Origin: Pseudofrankia inefficax
GTDB lineage: Bacteria > Actinomycetota > Actinomycetes > Frankiales > Frankiaceae
Assembly (NCBI RefSeq): GCF_000166135.1
Contig: NC_014666.1
Location: 7,998,001-8,062,000, forward strand
Length of the DNA: 64,000 nt
Direction of reading: 5' to 3'
Shown: positions 16,675 to 25,861 of the stretch, in pieces
How positions within the stretch are numbered: the first letter of the stretch is position 1
How the letters are laid out: every line of letters starts with the position of its first letter
Made by a program: the position numbers and the translations under genes
The notes under the pieces: model-generated
Told to the model about the DNA's origin: nothing
Database searches by the model: none
The model's input: only the letters and a program-made list of their open reading frames with translations

Positions 16675-18069
16675 GTGCCACAGGGACTTTCCCTCCTTGA
16701 CCCCGTACAGCCCGACGGTGTATGGCACCTGCGCGGCGTCGTCGAGAATCACCAGGTAAAAGCGCCCCTGGGTCGTCTTCACTGGCAGATCGGCCCGCAT
16801 TTCTTCGGTATCGACGACTCCTACGGTCAGCCGATCCTCGCGCGCGCCTACTACGATCCGTATCAGGACGACGACCCTCGGGCGCGTGGTGACGTCGACT
16901 TTCTGGGCTACCAGCAGTTCGTACAGGTTCTCTTCGACGGGGTACCGGTCCCGCCGGACTCCTACGGGGGCCAGTTCGCCGACCGCGGGCCCTACGCCGC
17001 CGCCGATCTCAGCTTCGTGGACTACATGGGCCCCGCCGACGCCGTGGCCTCGGCCCATGCGACGCGCCAGCCGTTCTACGCGCTCACCGGGGCGCTGCCC
17101 GTACCGGTCGCCAGCGCGCGGGACTTCGGGACCTACCCACGGCGCAACGGCGTGCTGCTGTTCCCGTCGGCGCCGGCGACCCCGAACCAGGCGCGGTGCG
17201 CGTCGCTGGTCAGCGCCGTCTCGCCGGGGCTGCTCACCGCCGGCGACCTACGCGACCTGCTCGCGCCCATCGCGCCCTACCGCTCGCTGAGACCGACGGC
17301 GGCCGACGTGGCGCTGCGGGGCGTCTTCGACATCGCGCTGTCCGAGCTGGTCCCGAAGGGCCAGTCCGGGCAGCGGTACAGGGACCTGGCCGGCGAGGTC
17401 GTCGGTCCGTATCTCCTTGTCCGGCAGGGCGCGCAGTGTTTCTGCGTCGCGCCGGATCCGGCGGGCACCCGGATCGAGATCTACCGGCTGGACCCGGCGG
17501 ACGTCGAGTCGGCCCGGCAGTCGGCGGTGCTGCGCGGCATGTGGAAGATGGCCGAGCTCGTCCCGCTCGGCGACGGGGTGGACAGCCGGCGGGTGGTCGC
17601 CGACCTCGACAACTCGGTGCTGCCCGAGCTCGGGCCGATGTGGACGCCCCGGTCTCCGGCCGCGGGCGGAGTCACGATCGCGCCGTTGGAGTTCGGCCCG
17701 ACGGATCTCGCGGTCGAGTGGCGGTATACGACCTATCTGTTCGCCGCGAGGTCCCACCCACCGGGTTCAGCCGGAAACCCGCTCGGCGAGCTGATCGGCC
17801 TGCACGGCTTCACCTGGTCGATCCTTCAGAGTTTCGACATCTTCGCCAACGAACTGGTCGCGACCTCGGTCCGCGCACCGCGTCTCCTGACCGAGTTCCC
17901 GGCGCTGCCGGCGCTGCGGCACTACCACGAGCAGATCGCGCGCTGGTCCACCGACCCGTCGGCTGTCCCCGGCATCGGCGTCGACGCCTTCACGGCCGCC
18001 GGAGTCACGCCGCTGGACTTCGGCGCTGGACGGAAGCTGACCGCCCTCGACGAGAGAGCCGCCGGATGA
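16675..18069 (+). CDS. Unknown protein, first gene of the giant-protein/metallopeptidase cluster
   Basis: 464 aa from GTG 16675, the only start codon after the in-frame stop at about 16594; the ribosome-binding site is weak, so the start is uncertain. No signal peptide or membrane segment. Notable segments are FFGIDDSYGQPILARAYYDP, VDFLGYQQFVQVLFDGVPVP, PFYALTGALPVPVASARDFG, and a C-terminal helical part with FTWSILQSFDIFANELVATS and RHYHEQIARWS. It resembles no enzyme family I know. Its stop overlaps the ATG of the 2,098-aa gene (ATGA-type), implying coupled expression and probably a physical or functional partnership. Confidence 0.75.
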   Translation: MPQGLSLLDPVQPDGVWHLRGVVENHQVKAPLGRLHWQIGPHFFGIDDSYGQPILARAYYDPYQDDDPRARGDVDFLGYQQFVQVLFDGVPVPPDSYGGQFADRGPYAAADLSFVDYMGPADAVASAHATRQPFYALTGALPVPVASARDFGTYPRRNGVLLFPSAPATPNQARCASLVSAVSPGLLTAGDLRDLLAPIAPYRSLRPTAADVALRGVFDIALSELVPKGQSGQRYRDLAGEVVGPYLLVRQGAQCFCVAPDPAGTRIEIYRLDPADVESARQSAVLRGMWKMAELVPLGDGVDSRRVVADLDNSVLPELGPMWTPRSPAAGGVTIAPLEFGPTDLAVEWRYTTYLFAARSHPPGSAGNPLGELIGLHGFTWSILQSFDIFANELVATSVRAPRLLTEFPALPALRHYHEQIARWSTDPSAVPGIGVDAFTAAGVTPLDFGAGRKLTALDERAAG

Positions 18070-21000
18070 GTGACGACCTGCCGGCCCCGGACCTGCGCGT
18101 GACGTCGTACAAGAGCGGCGTGCTGCTCAGCTGGACGCCGCTCGCCGGCGTCAACTCCCACATTCTCAGGAGCGATGCCCCCGACGGCACCATCAACATG
18201 GGACCGGCCGGAGGGACGTCGGTCTACTTCGCGATCGACCCCTCGTCGCAGCAGGTCGGCGTGTACCACACCATGGTCCAGGCCGTGCGCCACGTCACGC
18301 TCAGCCCCTGGAGCGCTCGTGTGGCGTTCGACCTGTGGTCGCCCGAGCCGCCCCTCGAGCTGCTGCGTGATCGGCTGATCGCCCATCGCACCAGCGTCGA
18401 CGGGTCAGGTACGTCGCACCGGTACGCCTTCGACGCAGAGGTCTTCCTCGCCGGGCAGCCCGCGCAGGCGGACAGGGTGGCCACCGAGCTGGCCGCGGCG
18501 TTCGGGCGGCTGATCGTGATCGACTCGTCGACGGGCCCGACGCTGGCCGACGACGGCACCACCCTCACGTTGCACGGCGCCCTCACCCCGCCGACGGACG
18601 AGGCGGTGACGTTCGGATCGGCGCCCCTGATCTGCACGTTCACCGCCGCCGTCGGGACGGACCGGGCTCTGCGCGGCCGCCTCACCGTGAGCCTTCCCGC
18701 CGGCTGGACCTGGGGCGCGGGCTTCGGTGTGCTTGCCGGCGATGCCGCCGACGGTGTCGTCTTCCGGTCCGCGACCCTCACGGCCTCGACGAGTCCCGGC
18801 GCCGCCGCGGACCTCCAGTTCGAGGGCGTGACTACCATCCGCACCAGGGTGGGCGTGGCCGTCGATGCCGCCACGGCGGCCAAACGGACGCCGGTCACGC
18901 TGCGCGGCGCGGTACGGCTCGACGCGCACGGCCGTCCGGCGTTCGCCCTGACCTCCACCAGCCAGCTCGACCTCGTCCTCGGCCGCGCCGGCCAGGACCC
19001 GCTCACCCTGACGGCCGCGACCGTGACGTTGCGCACCGACCCCCCGGGCGAGAGCGCGGCGCCGGGAGCCCCGAACACCAGCACCTTCCTGGCTGTCGGC
19101 GTGCTGTCCGGCCTGGGCGGGGAACCGGTGCGGGCCGAGGTCGACCTGCCGCATGCCTGGTCGGGCACCGTCGTCGTCCGGGTCGGTACCGAGGCGGGAT
19201 TCCCGGCGTTCGGGTCCGTCGGTGCCGCGCTCGCGGTCACGGCCACGCCCGACCCGGTGCTGACCGCGCTGCGGACCCTGCCGGCGCTGCCCGGCCCCGC
19301 GACGATCAACGGTCTTACGATCACCACCGACGCGAGCGGTCGCGGGCCGACCCGTACCGAGTTCTCGGTCGCGGTGCCGCGGACACCCTGGCGGATCGTC
19401 TCGGCTCCCGAGCTGCACGTCGAGGGCACCGCGTTGGCGCTCACGGTCACCAGGCGACCCTGGTCCGCCGGGACTGCGGAGGTCTCGCGGACGACGTTCG
19501 CCGCCGCCGCCACCGGCACGGTCACCCTGGGCGGCGCCTCGTATCCGGTCAGGGTGCGGTTCGGCGCCCAGGCACCGGCGACGGTGGAGTTCACCGAGCC
19601 CGCGCGGCTGCCGGCGCTCGCGACCGCCGCGGCCAGCGCCGGGCTCACCGACGGCGCGGCGCTGGGCTCGCTGCCGGCGACCCTGGTGGCCCGCGGCCCG
19701 ATCACGCTCGACCAGGTCGTCCTCGACGTCGACCTGAACGCGCGGACGGTCACGGGCGTCCTGCCGCGCTTCCGCCAGTCCCAGCCGTGGAAGTTCGCCG
19801 GCAGAGGCACCGATGGTTTCGAGCTGTCCGACTGGACGGTCGATCTGTCGCTGCAGCGCGGCGGCGGCCGTTGGTCGCCGTACGGCACGATCACCGGCAC
19901 GGTCGCCTTCCGCCGTGGGGCCCGGCGGGTTTCGCGGTTCGGCCTCGAGGCGAGGATTCCCGCCGATGCCGAGACGGGCCTGTGGACCTTCGCCCTGGCC
20001 TCGGGCGAGAAGATCCAGCTTCCGTCGATCGGTGACCTGACGAGGCTGCTGGGCGGTGGGAGCACCACCCTGCCGACCGGCCTCGCGAGCCTTGGCAGTC
20101 TCGACATCGTCCAGCTCGCGCTCGACCACGACCCCGCGGCCGGCCAGCTGGCCTCGCTGAGCGTCGGCATCCGGCAGTCGGCACCCTGGACGATCATCAT
20201 GGGCCAGCTGGTCGTGTCGGACCTGGAGGCGAGCCTCGCGCTGCGGCGCACCACCGCGGTCGGCACCCGGCAGGGCAGCGGCATGCTCTCCGGCGTCGTC
20301 ACGCTGGGCGGGCACTCCGTCGACGCCGCGATGATCAAACCCGACTTCGACGCCGACTGGTACCTGCGGATCGCCTGGAACAAGCCCGCCGTCTTCGCCC
20401 GCACGGGTAGCCTCGACGGCTTCGCGCAGCTGGACCACTGGATGGCCCCGGCGGAGATCCGCCGGTATCTGCCCGCCACGCTCCCGCTGGCGCAGGGGTT
20501 CGAGCTGTCGAAGGTCGTCGTCCGGTTCCGCGGTACCGACGGTGCGCTGGCCGGATTCGCCGCGCAGATCGCCGTCCCCGACCTGTGGACGGTCATCCCG
20601 GGCAGGCTGTCGATCACCGAGGTGCGGGCCGAGATCGACGCCGACTTCCCGGTTCGCCCGGGACGGCTCACCGGCGCGGTGGTCGGCACCGTGACGGTCG
20701 GCGCCGTCACCTTCCAGGTCCGGGCGGCCAAACCGGCCAGGCAGGGGCCCTGGGAGTTCGCCGGCTCGCTCACCGAGGAGGTCGAGCTCGACCTCGTGGC
20801 AACGGCGAACGACCTGTCCGACCAGGCGTTCGCCGTGGCCGCCGGAAACGGGTCGCCAGGCGCGCTCCCCGCCAGGATCACCCTGCGGACCGCCGACCTG
20901 GTTGCCGTCCCCGACACCGGCCGGTTCCACGTCGCGGGAAAGGCCGGCTTCGACTGGCATCCGCGACTGGGCGCGATGACGCTGGCCGTCGAGGAGCTGC

Positions 21001-24000
21001 GCGGGGCGGTCGACGTCGCGCGCACCGGCGCCCCGGTGCAGGTCACCCTCGCCGGAGCGCTGAGCTTCGCGGGCCTGCGGACCACGGTCGGCCTGCGGCT
21101 CGGGACCGCGGCGACACCGCTGATCCTCACCGGCACGGTCGCCCCGGCCGAGGCGGCCCAGCTCAGCCTGCCCACGCTCACCGACGACGTCTCCGGTGCC
21201 GCGCCGGGCCGGCGCTGGGCGGACGTGCTGCCCGTCGGCCTCACCGCGCCGGCCTTCAGCTCGGCGACGCTGTGGGCCAACCTCACCGCGGGTGATCTGG
21301 TGCTGCACGGCCGGCTCGCGAGCTCTGGCGACGCGGTGCTGCTGACGACGGACGCGAGCTTCGTGCTGGCGGTGGCGCTCGACGACGGGTTCGTGTTCAG
21401 CCGGCTGTTTCCGAGCCTGGGGGTCGACGACGTTCTCATGGTCCGCGACGCCCGGCTGATCGTCGCGAGCCTACCGACCGGCGAGACGCTCAGCGCGGTG
21501 GCCGCGCGCATCGGCACCGCCCTGGCCGCGGCCGCGCCCGAGCTCCCCTCGCCGGTCGCCGACCTGGTGGGCTCGCCGCTGGAGCTGACCGACGGAACGC
21601 TGTTCACCGCCGAGCTCGACGTGCGCAACGCGGCACCGGGGACGCTGTTGCGGTCGGTCATGGAGATCTCCGGGACGGGCGGGACGCCCTCGATCCGGCT
21701 CTTCGCCCGGATCGACCACGCCGACGCGGCGAACACGCTCTTCCTCGCCGAGCTCGCGGACATCGCCCTGTTCGGCGGGCGAGTGCGGATCACTCATCGG
21801 GCCAGCCTGCCCGCGGTCCGCCTCGCCTACCGGCCCGCCGCCGCGCACGAGTTCACCCTCGACGCCCGCGTGGTGCTGACCCTGTTCGACCGCTCCTACG
21901 GCTTCGACGTCACGCTGCTGGGCGACGACGACCACCTGACCACCGCCGCGGAGCTCGCGCCCACCGGCCAGTCGGTCGTGCCGTTCGGCCTGCCCGGCAC
22001 CGAGATCGACGGACTCGCGCTGGTCCTGCGCATCGACTACGCGAGACCCGCCGCCGCGGCGACGCCCGACACACCGGCGGTCCGGGCGAGGGGCCGGTCG
22101 GTCCGGCTGGCGCTGCGGGGGCGAGCCCTCCTCGGCCCCAGGCCCTCAGCCGGGCGTCCCGACACCCGGCTCGCGCTCGCCGCCGAGCTGGACACGGTCA
22201 ACGGGCTCCCGGCGCTCGCCAGCCTCACCGTCGAGAGCCGCTTCTCGTTCGCGTCGTTCCTGGAAGACTGCGTGCCCGGCCCCGGCGCAGGCTGGGGCTC
22301 GTTCGTCGACATCGCCCTGCTACCCGGCTCGCGGATCTACTACTACCGGGCCAGCGCCGACCCGTTCCGCGCGCTCACCGGGCCCGACGGCAAACACCTG
22401 CTCGACGGCTACCACCTGGCCGCGCGGGTGGCCGTCCGGCTGGTCGCCGAGGTCACCGTCGACGCGGCGATCACCGTGGCGACGGACCGGACGACCGGCG
22501 CTCCGGTCGGGGTGAGCGGCACCCTCGCGTTGACGGAGCCGGTGGACCTGCGGTTCGCGCAGCTCGCCGGTTCCCGGCAGGACACGGCACGGCTCGCCTA
22601 CCTCGGCGGGCCCGAGATCACGTTCGCCACCGGAACGCACGCCTCGTTCGTGCTCGCGACCGGCGTCAACTTCCTAGGCGCGGCGTTCGGCACCGTCACG
22701 GTCGGCGTCGCCCAGGATGCCCACGGCACGCGAACCTTCACCGGACAGCTCGCGTCCGCCCGTCGGCTCCCCGTCTTCGGGAAGCTGACCTGCGGATTCA
22801 CCTACACCGTTCACGCGGACGGCACCGACCGCTTCGAGATCGCGGACTGGCCCACCTTCACCTGGGCCCGCGACCTGGTCGACGTCCTCGCGGCGATCCG
22901 CTCGGTGTTCGACGCCGCCCTTGGGGACGGGTGCGGGGCGTTGGCGGACTTCGCCGTGGACCAGGCGTTCCGCACCTCCTGGACGCTCACCCCGACGGTG
23001 CGTTCGGACGGGGACTTCCTGGTCTTCTCCTGCACCGGTACGTGCGCGTTCACGCTGACCGGCCAGGCGAAGCCCTTCCTGACCATGGACTTCGCGCCGT
23101 TCGAGGCCCGGGTGGCGAGCGCCACCCGTTTCCACGACCTGCCCGACGCGCTGGCGAGCGCGGCGGCGGGCGGGGCAGCGGACCTCGTGTCGAGGCTGCT
23201 CCGGGATCCAGCGAAGATCGCCATCTTCGCGGGCCTGGTCTTCGGCCCGCGGGCGGCCGGCTATGTCTCGACCCTGCTCTGCAAGGGCCTCGTCGACGCG
23301 GCCGCGGTGGCCGCGGCGGAGGCCGCCGCGACCGCGCTGGCCACCGCCGCGACCATCGCCGCGGGAACCGCGGCGGCGGTGGTGGCGGTCGCGACCAGCG
23401 TCGCCGCGGCCGGCGGCGGCGGGGAAAGCACGGGGGGAGAGCCGCCGACAGCCACGCCGACGCCGGCGACGCCGACGGACGTCCACCTCACGTACGCGGA
23501 CGGTCAGTTCAGCCTGAGCTGGCCGCCGGAACGCTACGCGGGCGGCTATGAGGCCGAGCTGCGGTCACACGACGCCGCCGGGCCGCTCCTCGCCCGCGTG
23601 ACGCGCCGTGCCGAGGACTGGCCGCTCCAGCTGACCCACGCGGCACCCGCCGCCAGCCTGCCCGCCGGCGACTTCCTCGGCCGGGTCCGCGCGCAGCGCG
23701 CCGAGGCGCGCAGCGACTGGGCGACCAGGTCGTTGACCAAACTGTCCTCACCCGCGGCTCGCGCCGCCGTCCGCGACGGCCACCTCACCGTCACCTGGGA
23801 CGGCCCCGCTGGCGACTACGAGGTCGAGGTGACCGGTCCGGACGGCGTGGTGTCCACGGCGACCGACACCGTCGCCGAGCCCGGGCCAGGCGGCGCGGCC
23901 CCCCAGGGCGAGGCGATCGTCCCGGTCGACGACCCGGTCGCCGGCGACTACACGGCCCAGGTGTCGCGCCGCGGCGGCGACATCCCGGCGGACCCTGGTG

Positions 24001-24362
24001 CGCCCGCGACCGTGACCGTCCGGGTCCTCGCGGCCCCCGCGGGCCTGACCGTCGACGCCCTTGACGGCGCGCTGAACGTCGCCTTCTCAGCCGTGCCAGG
24101 CGCGGCGGACTACCGCATCGAGGTGACCAGGGTGGACGGCGTCGACTTCAAGCCGGTGACGAGCGTCGTGGAGCCGGCCGGCAGGTCCGACCCGTCCACC
24201 GGCGGGTCCGGCCGCGTGACCGTCGCGGTGCGGGCGCCGGCCAGGCTGCCCTACCAGCGGGGCGTGACCTACGCCGTACGGGTCCGGGCCGATCGTTCGG
24301 ACAGCCTGAGCACCTGGGCCGCCCGCGTGACCGTCGTGTACCTGCCCACGCCCCAGTCCTGA
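18066..24362 (+). CDS. Giant modular beta-rich protein (2,098 aa) with fibronectin-III-like ends
   Basis: Starts at ATG 18066 overlapping the previous stop. The first ~95 residues (LRVTSYKSGVLLSWTPLAGV...) look FnIII-like. Residues ~100-1,700 are beta-strand-rich, with recurring modules containing a Trp-hydrophobic core: PWKFAGRGTDGFELSDW (~568), GLWTFALASGEKIQLPSI (~637), ADWYLRIAWNKPAVF (~759), PWEFAGSLTEEVELDL (~896). A long alanine-rich hydrophobic stretch (~1,745-1,785, AAAVAAAEAAATALATAATI) and a PT-rich linker lead to three more FnIII-like modules to the end. No N-terminal signal peptide. It may be a scaffold, adhesin or delivery protein; no enzymatic motif was seen. It is followed 40 nt later by the metallopeptidase pair. 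Confidence 0.8.
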   Translation: MSDDLPAPDLRVTSYKSGVLLSWTPLAGVNSHILRSDAPDGTINMGPAGGTSVYFAIDPSSQQVGVYHTMVQAVRHVTLSPWSARVAFDLWSPEPPLELLRDRLIAHRTSVDGSGTSHRYAFDAEVFLAGQPAQADRVATELAAAFGRLIVIDSSTGPTLADDGTTLTLHGALTPPTDEAVTFGSAPLICTFTAAVGTDRALRGRLTVSLPAGWTWGAGFGVLAGDAADGVVFRSATLTASTSPGAAADLQFEGVTTIRTRVGVAVDAATAAKRTPVTLRGAVRLDAHGRPAFALTSTSQLDLVLGRAGQDPLTLTAATVTLRTDPPGESAAPGAPNTSTFLAVGVLSGLGGEPVRAEVDLPHAWSGTVVVRVGTEAGFPAFGSVGAALAVTATPDPVLTALRTLPALPGPATINGLTITTDASGRGPTRTEFSVAVPRTPWRIVSAPELHVEGTALALTVTRRPWSAGTAEVSRTTFAAAATGTVTLGGASYPVRVRFGAQAPATVEFTEPARLPALATAAASAGLTDGAALGSLPATLVARGPITLDQVVLDVDLNARTVTGVLPRFRQSQPWKFAGRGTDGFELSDWTVDLSLQRGGGRWSPYGTITGTVAFRRGARRVSRFGLEARIPADAETGLWTFALASGEKIQLPSIGDLTRLLGGGSTTLPTGLASLGSLDIVQLALDHDPAAGQLASLSVGIRQSAPWTIIMGQLVVSDLEASLALRRTTAVGTRQGSGMLSGVVTLGGHSVDAAMIKPDFDADWYLRIAWNKPAVFARTGSLDGFAQLDHWMAPAEIRRYLPATLPLAQGFELSKVVVRFRGTDGALAGFAAQIAVPDLWTVIPGRLSITEVRAEIDADFPVRPGRLTGAVVGTVTVGAVTFQVRAAKPARQGPWEFAGSLTEEVELDLVATANDLSDQAFAVAAGNGSPGALPARITLRTADLVAVPDTGRFHVAGKAGFDWHPRLGAMTLAVEELRGAVDVARTGAPVQVTLAGALSFAGLRTTVGLRLGTAATPLILTGTVAPAEAAQLSLPTLTDDVSGAAPGRRWADVLPVGLTAPAFSSATLWANLTAGDLVLHGRLASSGDAVLLTTDASFVLAVALDDGFVFSRLFPSLGVDDVLMVRDARLIVASLPTGETLSAVAARIGTALAAAAPELPSPVADLVGSPLELTDGTLFTAELDVRNAAPGTLLRSVMEISGTGGTPSIRLFARIDHADAANTLFLAELADIALFGGRVRITHRASLPAVRLAYRPAAAHEFTLDARVVLTLFDRSYGFDVTLLGDDDHLTTAAELAPTGQSVVPFGLPGTEIDGLALVLRIDYARPAAAATPDTPAVRARGRSVRLALRGRALLGPRPSAGRPDTRLALAAELDTVNGLPALASLTVESRFSFASFLEDCVPGPGAGWGSFVDIALLPGSRIYYYRASADPFRALTGPDGKHLLDGYHLAARVAVRLVAEVTVDAAITVATDRTTGAPVGVSGTLALTEPVDLRFAQLAGSRQDTARLAYLGGPEITFATGTHASFVLATGVNFLGAAFGTVTVGVAQDAHGTRTFTGQLASARRLPVFGKLTCGFTYTVHADGTDRFEIADWPTFTWARDLVDVLAAIRSVFDAALGDGCGALADFAVDQAFRTSWTLTPTVRSDGDFLVFSCTGTCAFTLTGQAKPFLTMDFAPFEARVASATRFHDLPDALASAAAGGAADLVSRLLRDPAKIAIFAGLVFGPRAAGYVSTLLCKGLVDAAAVAAAEAAATALATAATIAAGTAAAVVAVATSVAAAGGGGESTGGEPPTATPTPATPTDVHLTYADGQFSLSWPPERYAGGYEAELRSHDAAGPLLARVTRRAEDWPLQLTHAAPAASLPAGDFLGRVRAQRAEARSDWATRSLTKLSSPAARAAVRDGHLTVTWDGPAGDYEVEVTGPDGVVSTATDTVAEPGPGGAAPQGEAIVPVDDPVAGDYTAQVSRRGGDIPADPGAPATVTVRVLAAPAGLTVDALDGALNVAFSAVPGAADYRIEVTRVDGVDFKPVTSVVEPAGRSDPSTGGSGRVTVAVRAPARLPYQRGVTYAVRVRADRSDSLSTWAARVTVVYLPTPQS

Positions 24363-24402
24363 CCCCCGGTTCTGACGGACGGTGCCAGGAGAACGGTAGA
24401 CG

Positions 24403-25782
24403 ATGTCAATACCAACCGTACCCGCGGATATCTCGGCGTTGGACCGGCCTGCGCTCCTGGCGAGCTATCGCACCATGGTGGACGCACGACTGCGGTACAT
24501 GGATCGCAACAAGCCACCGGGCATGGGTGACAACCCGGGTTTCTCGACCCAAATGCAGTATGTGGCTGACGGGTGGCGTTCGCTGAACCCGAACGTGCCG
24601 CCGGGCGAGCTGCAGCAGGGGCTGACACGTGGCGTGGCCATGCTCCTGCGCCTTCAGGGCATCTTTGCCAACTGGAGTCCCCTGCCGGAGACGCCCCCTA
24701 GGAATGCCTTGGAGAAGGGTCATCTCGACGTCCTGACCGAGGCCGTCGACCTGATCAAAAAGATGAACGAGAGCCTTCACAGTAGCAGTACCTTCAGCGG
24801 CTGGAAATCTCTCGTCCACGAGGCGTTCGGTCCGCAGAGCGACCATGCGCTGCACGTTTTTCGGGAGACAACGAAATCCCTCGAAAGGCTACTCAAAGAC
24901 TCCGAGGTGGGCAAGGAGAACGCCGAAAAAGGATTCGTACTGTCGTCGGGACTGCCGAAAAGCATGGCGGCGCTCGCGGTAGGGGCGGGAGCCAATGCCT
25001 ACATCCGAATAAGACCGTTCGCGCCGACCGGGGTAAACAGGTCGGAACTGGTCAATAAGCTGGTCCCTTCGCTGGTGCACGAAGGTACTCACACCATCAA
25101 GCCAGGGGCGACGGCCGACCTCGTCTACCGCAAGAACGGCCTGCATGCCGCGCTGCCGTACCTGTTGCGCCCCGCGAACGCGGCTAACTTCGAGCAGCTC
25201 GCGATCGACTGGATCGCCCCGAGCCGCGAGCAATGGGCCGGTATCGCCGCCAAACCGCCGACGCTCAGCCGCGCGGACAAAGCGTTGGCGATTATGCGAA
25301 TCAAGGTTTCCAGAGCGTGGGTATGCGCCTACAACATTCGGCAGGCGACGTACGGCGACGAGGGCGCGGTTACCTTCAAGTACCCGGAGTGGCAGTCGAG
25401 CGTCTCCAGCCTGATCGGCGCGGAGGCCGACGTCGTCGGCGCCTTGATGGCGCAGGGTCGCCTCGACGAGCTCAACGACGCTGCCGACGCCCTGATGAAA
25501 GTGGTGGGCGACGAGGAGTTCGTCCTGACAGACCCGCCCCACGCCAAGATCAAGATGTCTGGTCGCGAGCTCGGCGTCGTTCCGGATCCCGTGGCGACGG
25601 CCGGTCAGCTGGCCTCAGCCGCCCTGCAGGTCGTCGTGGCGGACCTGACCAGCCGAGGCCTCGTCGCCTTTCCCGAGGAACTTCTGACCTGGGTCAGCGT
25701 GGTCATGCAGAGCGACAAACTCCTGAACGAGGCCCTGCTCGGTGCTGTCAACGACTTTCTCGCGGAGCTGGCGGCGAGCTAG
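24403..25782 (+). CDS. Aspzincin-like zinc metallopeptidase, paralog 1
   Basis: 459 aa with CCAGGAG at 24386-24392 before the ATG. The N-terminal ~190 residues are helical (PADISALDRPALLASYRTMV...). The catalytic signature is HEGTH at residues 226-230 (HExxH), followed by TADLVY with Asp239 at the spacing of the GTxDxxY motif of aspzincins (M35/Lys-specific endopeptidase type), then NAANFEQLAIDW, matching the conserved Asn/Phe region of that clan. No signal peptide. Family members hydrolyse proteins; here a cytoplasmic, injected or lysis-released effector role is possible. GC is lower than in the two preceding genes, suggesting a different origin. It is homologous over its full length to the next gene. 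Confidence 0.82.
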   Translation: MSIPTVPADISALDRPALLASYRTMVDARLRYMDRNKPPGMGDNPGFSTQMQYVADGWRSLNPNVPPGELQQGLTRGVAMLLRLQGIFANWSPLPETPPRNALEKGHLDVLTEAVDLIKKMNESLHSSSTFSGWKSLVHEAFGPQSDHALHVFRETTKSLERLLKDSEVGKENAEKGFVLSSGLPKSMAALAVGAGANAYIRIRPFAPTGVNRSELVNKLVPSLVHEGTHTIKPGATADLVYRKNGLHAALPYLLRPANAANFEQLAIDWIAPSREQWAGIAAKPPTLSRADKALAIMRIKVSRAWVCAYNIRQATYGDEGAVTFKYPEWQSSVSSLIGAEADVVGALMAQGRLDELNDAADALMKVVGDEEFVLTDPPHAKIKMSGRELGVVPDPVATAGQLASAALQVVVADLTSRGLVAFPEELLTWVSVVMQSDKLLNEALLGAVNDFLAELAAS

Positions 25783-25861
25783 TGCCTGGGAACCTTTTCC
25801 ATTGCCGCCCGCGGGCAGGTGCGATCCTGAACATTCGACCTGTAGATGGAAAAGGTTCACT

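Noticed and set aside
18224-21793. 1,189-aa open frame antisense to the giant gene
   Set aside because: Arg/Ser/Pro-rich shadow caused by GC-rich third codon positions of the plus-strand gene; no domain or ribosome-binding site support.
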